Shown one piece after another: positions 7,844-15,668 of a stretch of DNA of 32,748 bases. The notes under the pieces are model-generated. The model was not told the origin of the DNA and did no database searches. It was given only the letters and a program-made list of their open reading frames with translations. Both the position numbers and the translations under genes were made by a program. This DNA comes from Bacteroidales bacterium (GTDB lineage: Bacteria; Bacteroidota; Bacteroidia; Bacteroidales; F082): NCBI GenBank assembly GCA_028277395.1, contig JANQGJ010000031.1, positions 1-32,748 of the forward strand, given 5' to 3'. Each line of letters starts with the position of its first letter. The stretch's first letter is position 1.

Positions 7844-8545
7844 TTACATTTTTTCGAAATCTGATTTTTGTGCTCCACAAACCGGACAAATCCAGTCATC
7901 GGGAATATCTTCAAATGGTGTACCAGGTGCAATTCCTCCATCTGGATCACCTTCTGTCGGATCATAAATATGATCACAAACCATACACTGATATTTTGGT
8001 CCCAGATCGGAGTTTTTATTATTATCAACTTCTTCAGCAGGTGCAATATATGTAGGTGCATTTTTTGGAGCCTTTCCTTTTTTTACGTTCCTGTAATAAT
8101 CATATGTAAGTGGTTTGCCGACTTCATCGGTCAATACACTTTCAGTGATTTCTCCAATAAATAATATGTGAGTTCCTACATCAAACTGTTTAACAAGATT
8201 ACATTCAAACCATGCTATTGCTTCACCTGTGTAAACAGGAGCCCCGTTATTACCATATTTAAATTCTATATTATCAAATTTGCTAATCTCTTTTCCGCTT
8301 TTATAACCAAATAATCCAATTGTTTCCGATGAAGTTTGTTCTTTTAGTACAGATATTGAGAAGACTTTGGTTTCATTTATTAGTTCAGATGTATAGTTGT
8401 CTTTATTGCATGCAATTGCAATTTGCGGAGGCTCAGCAGTTACCTGAAATGCAGTGTTAGCTATATAGCCACTGTTTTTGGTACTATTTCCGGAGCTAAC
8501 TACATACAACCCATATGTTAATTTGAAAAATGCTTCAGTGTTCAT
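7844..8545 (-). CDS. Flavin reductase-rubredoxin fusion (high-molecular-weight rubredoxin)
   Basis: The protein has 233 residues. Residues 1-155 form an FMN-binding flavin reductase (Flavoredoxin-like) domain ([37 protein letters not shown]). Residues 184-230 form a rubredoxin with iron ligands C187, C190 (CMVC) and C220, C223 (CPVC), joined by a charged linker. The same architecture is known as Hrb in Moorella, which passes electrons from NAD(P)H to a flavodiiron protein that reduces O2 or NO. A role in oxidative or nitrosative stress defence of an anaerobe is inferred; no flavodiiron gene is in this window. A TAGTTTTG promoter element lies at 8569-8576, giving a leader of about 18 bases. 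Confidence 0.9.
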   Translation of the reverse strand: MNTEAFFKLTYGLYVVSSGNSTKNSGYIANTAFQVTAEPPQIAIACNKDNYTSELINETKVFSISVLKEQTSSETIGLFGYKSGKEISKFDNIEFKYGNNGAPVYTGEAIAWFECNLVKQFDVGTHILFIGEITESVLTDEVGKPLTYDYYRNVKKGKAPKNAPTYIAPAEEVDNNKNSDLGPKYQCMVCDHIYDPTEGDPDGGIAPGTPFEDIPDDWICPVCGAQKSDFEKM

Positions 8546-8568
8546 TGTGTTTATTTTATAGTATGATT

Positions 8569-8576
8569 CAAAACTA
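8569..8576 (-). promoter_or_regulatory. Candidate -7 promoter element (TAGTTTTG) for the rubredoxin fusion gene
   Basis: The minus strand reads TAGTTTTG, 23 bases before the start codon at 8545. It is the same octamer as the candidate ptb element. No -33 TTG is evident. Confidence 0.45.
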
Positions 8577-8647
8577 CAAAAATAAATATCAGTAAAAATC
8601 CGTTATCGTTAACTAATATGTTATTAATTTGCATTTAAATAATTAAA

Positions 8648-9022
8648 ATGCGTAATTGTAATAGAATTAATATTGTTGTGGTTTTGATGTTTGTAGTTTT
8701 GTTTTCCATTAGCATGGTAAGCTGCAAATCGAAAAAAATTATAACAAAACCGGAACCTGAAAAAGTAAATACTGCAAATCAGGAAGGTACCACTGTAGAA
8801 TATGAAGAAGCTGTTAAGCGACATTTTGATATGCAAAGTGACAGAACCAAAAGAATGATGGTTAGTTCTGATAAAAACAGGAAAAGGAAAAATTCAGGTA
8901 GAAGCAGGAAATGGTATGATCAGCTTTTTAACAATAGTTGTTTTAGGAATTCGAAAATGGTAAAAACAGGTCATTCACATTCCACAATAACAAAAAGGCC
9001 ATCCTGTTTTGTAAAAGAATAG
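8648..9022 (+). CDS. Small basic lipoprotein, function unknown
   Basis: I do not recognise this 124-residue protein. Its N-terminus is a lipoprotein signal with a hydrophobic stretch at about 9-20 and a lipobox SMVSC with Cys26, followed by lysine-rich sequence. The mature part is strongly basic (KNRKRKNSGRSRKW near 75-90) and predicted to be largely disordered. It starts at ATG 8648 after an AT-rich region containing TTAATTTG, a near-match to the -7 consensus. It is the first of three exported proteins in a row (this, a beta-barrel and another lipoprotein), so a shared envelope role is possible but unproven. Confidence 0.6.
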   Translation: MRNCNRINIVVVLMFVVLFSISMVSCKSKKIITKPEPEKVNTANQEGTTVEYEEAVKRHFDMQSDRTKRMMVSSDKNRKRKNSGRSRKWYDQLFNNSCFRNSKMVKTGHSHSTITKRPSCFVKE

Positions 9023-9055
9023 AAAAGGCGGGTTAGCCAATAATCATTGAGAAAT

Positions 9056-9670
9056 ATGAAAAGAATAATAATAACAACAATCGCCCTGATGCTTTATGCT
9101 ACAAGTTTCGCACAGCTTGGTGAATTGCTGAATTTCAACAGTGGCGGAATGGTGAATGTAAACTGGAATATTTCCAAACCCACAGGAAATACTAAAGATT
9201 TCATACAAAACACATCATTCACCGGAATAAGTATTGATTATCGTCATTGTTATAAGTACAACATAGTAATTGGAGCAAGAACAGGATGGAACAGGTTATA
9301 TGAAAATAAGGGATTAACAAATATTGAAAATGGTCAGACCTCTGTTTATAACCGACTGGAAAATAAAATAAACGCCTTCCCGATATTATTGGCTGTTGAC
9401 TATATGGTTGACAGTGATAAATTTATCCCGTATGCCGGACTTGGTATTGGAGGGTATTTCATAAATTCTTCAGTTTCAACTAATACGGGCACTGAGAGTA
9501 CTAATTCTTTTCATTTTGGAGTTTCACCTGAAGTTGGAATAACTATTCCATTTATAATTAGTAATTTTGGATTAAACCTGAGTACACGTTACAACTTTGC
9601 TTTGAAAACGTCAAAAACCGACAATTTTACATGGTTTGATTTTAACATTGGTCTTTCATTCATGTACTAA
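9056..9670 (+). CDS. Outer-membrane beta-barrel protein (porin-family, OmpW/OMP_b-brl-like)
   Basis: This is a 204-residue outer-membrane protein of unknown substrate. It starts with a Sec signal peptide (MKRIIITTIALMLYATSFAQ, cleavage after about residue 20). The mature part shows alternating amphipathic strands typical of an eight-stranded barrel (GISIDYRHCYKYNIVIGART, PYAGLGIGGYFINSS, HFGVSPEVGITIPF) and ends in aromatic FDFNIGLSFMY, as Bacteroidota outer-membrane proteins do. I chose the ATG at 9056 over a TTG at 9047, because the latter only adds three residues before the signal. It lies 11 bases before the next lipoprotein gene and is probably co-transcribed with it. Confidence 0.8.
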   Translation: MKRIIITTIALMLYATSFAQLGELLNFNSGGMVNVNWNISKPTGNTKDFIQNTSFTGISIDYRHCYKYNIVIGARTGWNRLYENKGLTNIENGQTSVYNRLENKINAFPILLAVDYMVDSDKFIPYAGLGIGGYFINSSVSTNTGTESTNSFHFGVSPEVGITIPFIISNFGLNLSTRYNFALKTSKTDNFTWFDFNIGLSFMY

Positions 9671-9681
9671 ATTTCTGCACT

Positions 9682-10161
9682 ATGACTACTAAAATATTGA
9701 CTTCTTTTGTATTACTTTCACTGATGCTTTTAATTACCCCTGCATGTAAAAAAGGCTCTGTAAATCCAAATATTCCACGGGTAGTTATTAATGTAACGAT
9801 TGACCCAAATTCAACTATTTATCAGGAACTCAATACTCCGGGAGGCTGGCTGTATCTTGATGAGCAACCAGGTATATATATTCCTTATGGTAGCAGAGGT
9901 GTTATTGTATACAGATTAAGCATGACCGAATTCAAAGCATATGAACGTCAGTCACCGGATTATCCCTTTCAGTGCTGTGAGGAAACCAAAGAAAATTGCC
10001 CCAAGCTTGTTGTTGGAGGAAATTATCCGTTTGTAAAGGACACTTGCAATGGCAACCTGTACCAGCTTCTTGACGGTTCACTTTTTGAGGGCGAAGGTAA
10101 TTATCCGTTAATTGAATATAATGCAATGTATGATGGTGCATTGTTACATGTATTTAATTAA
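9682..10161 (+). CDS. Lipoprotein resembling Rieske-fold proteins that lack cluster ligands
   Basis: A 159-residue lipoprotein with signal sequence and lipobox ending at Cys22 (LITPAC-KKG). The body (NTPGGWLYLDEQPGIYIPYGSRGVIVYR, EFKAYERQSP, NGNLYQLLDGSLFEGEGNYPL, DGALLHVFN) follows a pattern I know from Bacteroidota lipoproteins annotated as Rieske-like. In these, 'FxAYERxCPxxP' precedes the cluster region and 'DGSxxxGPAxxPLxxYxxxxDGxxLxI' follows it. The CxH and CxxH ligand motifs are absent; instead there are four cysteines (CCEETKENC and DTC). It therefore probably keeps the fold but not a 2Fe-2S cluster. Role unknown. It follows the beta-barrel gene by 11 bases. Confidence 0.6.
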   Translation: MTTKILTSFVLLSLMLLITPACKKGSVNPNIPRVVINVTIDPNSTIYQELNTPGGWLYLDEQPGIYIPYGSRGVIVYRLSMTEFKAYERQSPDYPFQCCEETKENCPKLVVGGNYPFVKDTCNGNLYQLLDGSLFEGEGNYPLIEYNAMYDGALLHVFN

Positions 10162-10218
10162 AAGTATAATCTTTCGTTAATTCATCTTATATCATGTTTC
10201 CTGATTAGATTCAATTAT

Positions 10219-10226
10219 TATATTTG
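10219..10226 (+). promoter_or_regulatory. Candidate nhaA -7 promoter element (TATATTTG)
   Basis: TATATTTG fits TAnnTTTG and ends 23 bases before the nhaA ATG at 10250, so the leader would be about 18 bases. A TTTC at 10197-10200 is near the expected -33 position but is not a perfect TTTG. Confidence 0.45.
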
Positions 10227-10249
10227 TTCTGATTGATCGATTTTAAATT

Positions 10250-11572
10250 ATGAAAAACAAACCTATTTCACACTTTGCAATTACACGTTTTATTAATGAA
10301 CAAACTATTGGAGGAGTAATTCTTATTATTACAACAATAGTTGCACTTTACTGGTCGAACTCATCTTTTCATGAAAGTTATCATAACCTGTGGCACAATT
10401 TTAAGGTAGGATTTGTATGGGGGAAAATAGATATGGTTGGATCCCTTCACCACTGGATAAATGATGGTTTGATGGCTATTTTCTTTTTTACTGTAGGTCT
10501 TGAAATTAAAAGAGAGATAATGGGGGGCGAACTCAACTCAGTAAAAAAAGCCACATTGCCCATATTTGCAGCAATTGGAGGCATGATAGTACCTGCAATA
10601 CTATATGCTGTTGTTTCAATCAATAATCCCGAATACATCAATGGATGGGGTATTCCAATGGCAACAGATATAGCTTTTGCGTTGGGCCTTATGGCAATGT
10701 TTGGTAAAAGAGTTAATATAAACCTGAAGATATTTTTAACAGCACTTGCTATTGCTGATGACCTTGGAGCTGTTCTGGTAATCGCATTTTTCTATACTGA
10801 AACAATTGTTTATACTGAGCTTATAACAGCAAGTATCTTTATGAGTGTCCTTATTGCTGCAAATTTTGCAGGTGTCAGACGAACATTGTTTTACGCCATT
10901 GTTGGATTTTCGGGTGTATGGGTAGCTTTTATGCTATCCGGAGTTCATGCTACAATTGCAGGTGTACTGATTGCATTTACTATCCCTGCCCGTACTAAAA
11001 TAGATGAAGATATTTTCATGACAAAACTTAGCAGTTACATAACAAGTTTTAAAAAAGAACCACCAACAGAAAACAATCTTCTTTCTAATAAGCAGGTTGA
11101 CATACTTTCGGATATTGAGAAATTGAATGATATGGCTCATACTCCCCTGCAAAAACTTGAACATGCATTACATCCAATAATCACTTTCTTTATATTACCT
11201 GTTTTTGCTTTATGTAATGCCGGCGTACATATTGATGGCAGTATTTTTAATATGTTAAATCACCCTGTTTCAATAGGAATCATTGTTGGATTACTATTTG
11301 GTAAATTTATCGGGATATCTGTTTTTTCACGCATTGTGGTAAAACTAAAATTAGCAACCTTACCCAACGGAGTAAACTGGATGCAAATATATGGGGCTGC
11401 TTTTTTAGCAGGAATAGGATTTACCATGTCGATGTTTATTTCTGAACTGGCATTTACTTCAAAATCCAATGTGGAAATTGCCAAAGTAGGAATAATGACT
11501 GCGTCATTAATATCTGCCATTGTTGGAATGGTCCTATTGAGCATAAGCCTGCCGCGAAAAGGTAAACAGTAA
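10250..11572 (+). CDS. nhaA: Na+/H+ antiporter NhaA
   Basis: NhaA exports Na+ in exchange for two H+ across the inner membrane and controls pH and sodium tolerance. The protein has 440 residues with about 11-12 membrane segments. The ion-binding aspartates D170-D171 lie in LAIADDLGAVLVIA and match E. coli D163-D164. D140 in MATDIAFALG matches D133. A hydrophilic loop of about 50 residues (about 260-310) between the two halves is longer than in E. coli, as in many Bacteroidota homologues. It has its own candidate promoter and ends in a long hairpin shared with the convergent deiminase gene; that hairpin overlaps the stop codon. A sodium-dependent, probably marine or saline lifestyle is compatible. 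Confidence 0.97.
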   Translation: MKNKPISHFAITRFINEQTIGGVILIITTIVALYWSNSSFHESYHNLWHNFKVGFVWGKIDMVGSLHHWINDGLMAIFFFTVGLEIKREIMGGELNSVKKATLPIFAAIGGMIVPAILYAVVSINNPEYINGWGIPMATDIAFALGLMAMFGKRVNINLKIFLTALAIADDLGAVLVIAFFYTETIVYTELITASIFMSVLIAANFAGVRRTLFYAIVGFSGVWVAFMLSGVHATIAGVLIAFTIPARTKIDEDIFMTKLSSYITSFKKEPPTENNLLSNKQVDILSDIEKLNDMAHTPLQKLEHALHPIITFFILPVFALCNAGVHIDGSIFNMLNHPVSIGIIVGLLFGKFIGISVFSRIVVKLKLATLPNGVNWMQIYGAAFLAGIGFTMSMFISELAFTSKSNVEIAKVGIMTASLISAIVGMVLLSISLPRKGKQ

Positions 11573-11626
11573 GAAGATTGTATATCTGAAATAGTTAAAT
11601 ATATTTTTGAGTTACAATCTTCTTAC
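11569..11626. terminator. Bidirectional terminator, 14-bp stem overlapping the nhaA stop codon
   Basis: GTAAGAAGATTGTA at 11569-11582 pairs perfectly with TACAATCTTCTTAC at 11613-11626 around a 30-base AT-rich loop. The left arm starts inside the last codons of nhaA (TAA at 11570-11572). The right arm ends five bases before the stop of the convergent deiminase gene. The loop itself contains the small palindrome AAATATATTT. Confidence 0.65.
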
Positions 11627-11631
11627 AGAAA

Positions 11632-13665
11632 CTACTTCGTATGAATCAGTTTCCCTGTTTCAGTATGATTTCCTGTTGTGATCTTATAGAAGTATGTTCC
11701 TGGATTAATGAAACCTATGTTTTCATCAGTACTGATTCTAATGTAATTTTCCGACTCGTTAATAGTTTCCTCCATGTTGTAGATCAGTTTCCCCAGAATA
11801 TCAAAGATCTGAATTGATATTTTATCTGAGTCTGCTTTATCAATAGCAAAAGTAATCTGATCCTGAAACGGATTCGGAAATACCCTAACATGTTCATTGG
11901 TATTTACATCAATAACAGTAAGAAGGTCGCTGTCAATGGCAATGATTTCAGTATAAGATTCAAGATTTGTTGTAACGATCATTTCATCAGCTAATAACGA
12001 ACCTTTACTTGTTGGTACAGGACACATAATGTTTAACGTTAATGTGTCATAACCGGTTAATTCATAAGGTAATTCCGGCATTGATTCAACATACCAGGGA
12101 AATAAAGCCCCTTCTTCCGTAATAGTGTTTATATACACTTTATCTTCTGTTAGATTTACAATGTCTAAAGGAATACCATTCGTCATCTGCTCCGAATTCA
12201 GGAATATTACGGAATCCGGATTAAAGGTAATTTCATCAAACGGGAAATAAATATTTCGGAAAACAAAAGGATCATGTTCACCAATATATGGTTGTTTGGC
12301 ATTCCTGCCTGACTGATCAGCAGCGTAGATGTAGTAAGAAACAGTATCGCTTGGCATAACTCCTGAAACCGTGCCTGTATACTTGTTACCGGTCTCCAAT
12401 TCCATAATTACAGAAGTAAAGTCCCCACCGTTAATTTTGTAATATAATAAAACAGAATCACTATAAATGGGAAATCCGCTATGAGCAGTTATGTATGCTG
12501 AGATATCGTATTCAGGATGATAAGCAACAGTACCGAGAGTTGGCATATGATCAATATATAACATTCCGATATCTGCTATACCTTTTGTGCGGCAATGTAG
12601 TGCATCAGTGTTTAGCCATCCCGTATGGTTGATCCCGATAATATCATAACCGGGCATTGCCTCTTCATAGGATTCAATTGCTTCGTCATCCCACTGACTT
12701 CCCGTTAAGGGTACAAATACTTTATTATTCAAAATAAGGGAGTTTGTATATGGAGTGTAAGGATATGTTCCCGGTGTATAAACTCTGTAAACTTCATAAG
12801 GTTTGCCGTATGAACTGAGTGTGTTTGCAAAATAATTGGCTACATACTCATAGTCATCATACCTGTTATCCGTTTCCGGTACCTGGCCAATTAATATTTT
12901 TCCAGGAGATAGATATTTACCCCAACAATCAATATGCTTAATTGCCTCACCAAGAGGGTCAATTGTTACTTCATAGTTTGAATTTCCAAGATAATCGTTG
13001 ATAAAATCTGCAATTTCAACAGTTGTATAGTTAGTGTTTTCCTCCCAGATCAAATCTGTGGATGCTGCAATACCCATTCCTGTGGTCATATAATTACCAC
13101 CTGCAGTAAACAGGTCCATTCCATAAAGGTCAACATCAAGATATTCTGCCATTTCTATCGGTATATCATCGTCGTGAGGTCGAGGCCGGTTATATTTGAA
13201 GTTTACAATTCCGGGCTCATCATTTCCATCAAAAATAAACCAGGGTCCGTAATCTCTTGTCCAGTAACTATCAATCTGGGAAATCAGAAAATCGCAATTA
13301 TCGAGATTTACACCATTATTCGTGAATAAGGTAATTACAGTTTGTTGTTCTGTTGCACTTCCTACAATGGTTAGAACATTTACGTCTTCAGCCATTTCTC
13401 TTATTAATTCATAGGGAATGCCAAACCCGCCATAATTAGAAGCATATGAAATCAATACGCCCTGCATTTCATCGTATTCAGCTACATTTCTGATGTTTCC
13501 TTCAGGAGGATCGGTTGGATAAAAATTCCGTGACTGTGTCAACGGCTTATTCATTTCCTCTTTTGAGAGGTATTTTAACTTCCTGTATTCAGGTACAGTT
13601 TGTGCGGTAATTGAACCAAAAGCAATGAATAATACTATCGTTGATAAAAAAATCTTTGTTTTCAT
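11632..13665 (-). CDS. Secreted peptidylarginine deiminase, Porphyromonas PPAD type, T9SS cargo
   Basis: The 677-residue protein belongs to the PAD_porph/agmatine deiminase family (PF04371) and should turn arginine into citrulline plus ammonia. A signal peptide ends near AQ22. The catalytic set of P. gingivalis PPAD is conserved in order and spacing: W135, D138 (WTRDYGPW), H244 and D246 (KHIDCWGK), N308 (YTNSL) and the nucleophile C358 (DALHCRTKGI). These correspond to PPAD W127, D130, H236, D238, N297 and C351. R160 and R162 (NRPRP) match PPAD R152 and R154, which bind the substrate carboxylate. An Ig-like region follows (about 395-570) and a T9SS type A sorting domain ends the protein (about 595-677, VFPNPFQDQITFAI to GKLIHTK). 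A good promoter lies at 13704-13734. Confidence 0.9.
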   Translation of the reverse strand: MKTKIFLSTIVLFIAFGSITAQTVPEYRKLKYLSKEEMNKPLTQSRNFYPTDPPEGNIRNVAEYDEMQGVLISYASNYGGFGIPYELIREMAEDVNVLTIVGSATEQQTVITLFTNNGVNLDNCDFLISQIDSYWTRDYGPWFIFDGNDEPGIVNFKYNRPRPHDDDIPIEMAEYLDVDLYGMDLFTAGGNYMTTGMGIAASTDLIWEENTNYTTVEIADFINDYLGNSNYEVTIDPLGEAIKHIDCWGKYLSPGKILIGQVPETDNRYDDYEYVANYFANTLSSYGKPYEVYRVYTPGTYPYTPYTNSLILNNKVFVPLTGSQWDDEAIESYEEAMPGYDIIGINHTGWLNTDALHCRTKGIADIGMLYIDHMPTLGTVAYHPEYDISAYITAHSGFPIYSDSVLLYYKINGGDFTSVIMELETGNKYTGTVSGVMPSDTVSYYIYAADQSGRNAKQPYIGEHDPFVFRNIYFPFDEITFNPDSVIFLNSEQMTNGIPLDIVNLTEDKVYINTITEEGALFPWYVESMPELPYELTGYDTLTLNIMCPVPTSKGSLLADEMIVTTNLESYTEIIAIDSDLLTVIDVNTNEHVRVFPNPFQDQITFAIDKADSDKISIQIFDILGKLIYNMEETINESENYIRISTDENIGFINPGTYFYKITTGNHTETGKLIHTK

Positions 13666-13703
13666 ATGGTCCCGAATATTGTATTTTTTTAATTATAATG
13701 TGA

Positions 13704-13734
13704 CAAATTTATGAAGTTGGATACTGTTTTGCAA
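13704..13734 (-). promoter_or_regulatory. Bacteroidota-type promoter for the deiminase gene
   Basis: On the minus strand TTG (13732-13734), exactly 20 bases, then TAAATTTG (13704-13711) match the -33/-7 consensus. The start codon at 13665 would follow a leader of about 33 bases. This is one of the two best promoters in the window. Confidence 0.6.
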
Positions 13735-13868
13735 CTAAACACTAATACTTAACAAATATTTCTAATTCAATAATCTAAATAAACTAATCACATACAGTAA
13801 CTTTTCTGGTTTAAATTTAATGACTAATCCGTAAGTCTTACTTTTTCAGTTATTTCTTTTATTTGTAT

Positions 13869-13876
13869 TATTTTTG
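13869..13876 (+). promoter_or_regulatory. Candidate tatA -7 promoter element (TATTTTTG)
   Basis: TATTTTTG fits TAnnTTTG, with the tatA ATG at 13900, giving a leader of about 18 bases. No TTG is at the ideal -33 distance. The remaining divergent region 13712-13860 shows nothing else clear. Confidence 0.45.
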
Positions 13877-13899
13877 CAACATAAATAAAATATACTGAG

Positions 13900-14118
13900 A
13901 TGATACTTCTGGAAAATATGCTTCTTACACACTATACCGGATGGATTGGCACACCGGAAATTATAATTATTGTTGTTATTATACTTTTGTTATTTGGCGG
14001 AAAAAAAATACCAGAACTAATGAGAGGCCTGGGCAAGGGTGTAAAAGAATTTAAAGATGGTGTTGGTGAGGATGGTAAATCAGATAGCACAGGGTCCGAA
14101 AAGGAAGAGAAGAAATAA
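13900..14118 (+). CDS. tatA: Twin-arginine translocase subunit TatA/E
   Basis: TatA forms the variable pore of the Tat pathway, which carries folded proteins across the inner membrane. The 72-residue protein has a short periplasmic N-terminus, one membrane helix (about 18-33, [29 protein letters not shown]), the TatA FGxxKxPELxRxLGKG hinge and amphipathic helix, and a charged acidic/lysine tail. An alternative start at the ATG at 13918 would remove six residues and bring the length before the helix closer to typical TatA. It stands alone, without tatC beside it, and ends five bases from the convergent transglycosylase gene. Confidence 0.93.
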   Translation: MILLENMLLTHYTGWIGTPEIIIIVVIILLLFGGKKIPELMRGLGKGVKEFKDGVGEDGKSDSTGSEKEEKK

Positions 14119-14123
14119 TTCTC

Positions 14124-15572
14124 CTATTGCATGTCAATAAGTTCCCTGTAGATATTATATCTCTCTATGATTTCTTCAACAAAATTGAACGTTTCATTTC
14201 CACGTACATAGCCATTATATACAACAGGATCGTGGTAGTATTCTTTTTCAGAAAGGTTTAAAATACAGCTGTCAACATTATTAGTCCATATATTTGGGTT
14301 CTTTCCGTGTTTAATTGCGAGTCTTCTGGCATCCAGCACATGACCAAGACCACAATTGTAAGATGCAAGTAAAAACTTAATTTGCTCGGTAGAGTCGGTA
14401 ATTTCCCGAGGTAATTGATTTGATATATAAATAAGATGTCTGGTTCCGGCATTAAGTTGTTCTGCTGCACCGGCTGTGCTGTCAAGATTATATTTTTCCA
14501 TTACTCCGGGCATTAACTGCATCAATCCATATGCACCGGCCCATGATTTTACATTAGGTTTAAATCCGGATTCCTGATATACAAGTGATGCAAGAAGTCT
14601 CCAGTCCCATCCTAATGTCATTGCTGCATCTTTTATTTCATCATCAAACGGCGAAAGCTTCCCTCCTGTGTAGGAGTTATACCTGCTTTTTACAATTTTC
14701 CCGGATCGGATATTCTTAAAGTACTTATTGTAAAGTAACCTTGACTGTAATGTTTTGTTAAACTTCTTTAACCATACATTTAAAGTATCAATGAGCCCGG
14801 TTTGTCCTTTTTTTGCAGCCCATGCTATTTTCTGAGGAAAACTCAATGCAGTTTTTACATCAATATTTCTATAATATCTGGCATTTACTTTTGCTACATG
14901 TTCGTCAGCTACTGTATAATCAATTTCTGAATTTGCCACAGCAGTAATGAGTTCTTCAATTTCCCTGTCATCACTAATTATGTTGATGGTATCGGCAATT
15001 TCATCACTTAATGAGTTTAATCTTTTGGAAAAAACAGTACCTGCCTGAACATTAATATTGCAACCCGCCAACTGAAGATGGTTTCGTAATAAATGGGACT
15101 CGATCTCATCAGCAGTTTTCATTTTCTCAAAACCATCGGGTTTACGCTGAACTAATACCTGCCTTGTTGTGAAAATTGGAAGAGTAAATGAAAACTGATT
15201 ATTTCTTTCATTTGTAACAGTTAATCCCATTGCCAGCAGATCAACTGTACCGTTATTTAGCATTTCTATGCTTTTATTCATATTTGATTCTACAACAAGC
15301 TCCAGTTCAATATTTAAATACCTGGTAAAATCCTTAAGTAATTCGTATTGATAACCAATAGGTTCTCCTCTATAGATAAGGTAACTTACAGAACCATAAT
15401 CAGTAACAGCCTTTAGCTTTCGTCTTGAAAGAATACTGTCAAGAACAGCATTCTTGGAAATTACAACCTGTATGGGTTTTTGCTGTTTAGTTTCTTGCTT
15501 ATGCTGCGTATTCGTACATGATGAAAACAGAATTAGAAGAAAGAATAAACTAACAAAAGCTTTTGAAATCAT
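14124..15572 (-). CDS. MltF-like membrane-bound lytic murein transglycosylase
   Basis: A 482-residue lipoprotein that should cleave peptidoglycan glycan strands with formation of 1,6-anhydro-muramyl ends. The lipobox LFSSC places lipid on Cys19. Residues about 45-275 form a solute-binding protein family 3 domain (AVTDYGSVSYLIYRGEP, GTVDLLAMGLTVT, DYTVADEHVA) as in the regulatory domain of MltF, which senses muropeptides. Residues about 310-460 form the SLT domain, with catalytic E334 in LVYQESGF, then WAGAYGLMQLMPG and SYNCGLGHV. It probably sits on the periplasmic face. A small hairpin lies directly upstream (15575-15592). Confidence 0.92.
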   Translation of the reverse strand: MISKAFVSLFFLLILFSSCTNTQHKQETKQQKPIQVVISKNAVLDSILSRRKLKAVTDYGSVSYLIYRGEPIGYQYELLKDFTRYLNIELELVVESNMNKSIEMLNNGTVDLLAMGLTVTNERNNQFSFTLPIFTTRQVLVQRKPDGFEKMKTADEIESHLLRNHLQLAGCNINVQAGTVFSKRLNSLSDEIADTINIISDDREIEELITAVANSEIDYTVADEHVAKVNARYYRNIDVKTALSFPQKIAWAAKKGQTGLIDTLNVWLKKFNKTLQSRLLYNKYFKNIRSGKIVKSRYNSYTGGKLSPFDDEIKDAAMTLGWDWRLLASLVYQESGFKPNVKSWAGAYGLMQLMPGVMEKYNLDSTAGAAEQLNAGTRHLIYISNQLPREITDSTEQIKFLLASYNCGLGHVLDARRLAIKHGKNPNIWTNNVDSCILNLSEKEYYHDPVVYNGYVRGNETFNFVEEIIERYNIYRELIDMQ

Positions 15573-15574
15573 AA

Positions 15575-15592
15575 AGTTATTTTATAATAACT
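15575..15592. repeat. Short inverted repeat before the transglycosylase start
   Basis: AGTTATT at 15575-15581 and AATAACT at 15586-15592 are perfect 7-bp arms around TTAT, starting three bases before the start codon (minus strand, 15572). It may be a leader hairpin affecting translation, an operator for the divergent pair, or chance in AT-rich DNA. Confidence 0.3.
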
Positions 15593-15632
15593 GTGACCAA
15601 GATAATAAATAAACCGGTTGCCTGTATATTTT

Positions 15633-15640
15633 TATCTTTG
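15633..15640 (+). promoter_or_regulatory. Candidate -7 promoter element (TATCTTTG)
   Basis: TATCTTTG fits TAnnTTTG and ends 28 bases before the ATG at 15669 of the large lipoprotein. It supports that start over an upstream TTG at 15618, which lies before the element and so would not be in the transcript. Confidence 0.45.
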
Positions 15641-15668
15641 TAGTATTGGCTCTCAAAAATGCAATTTT

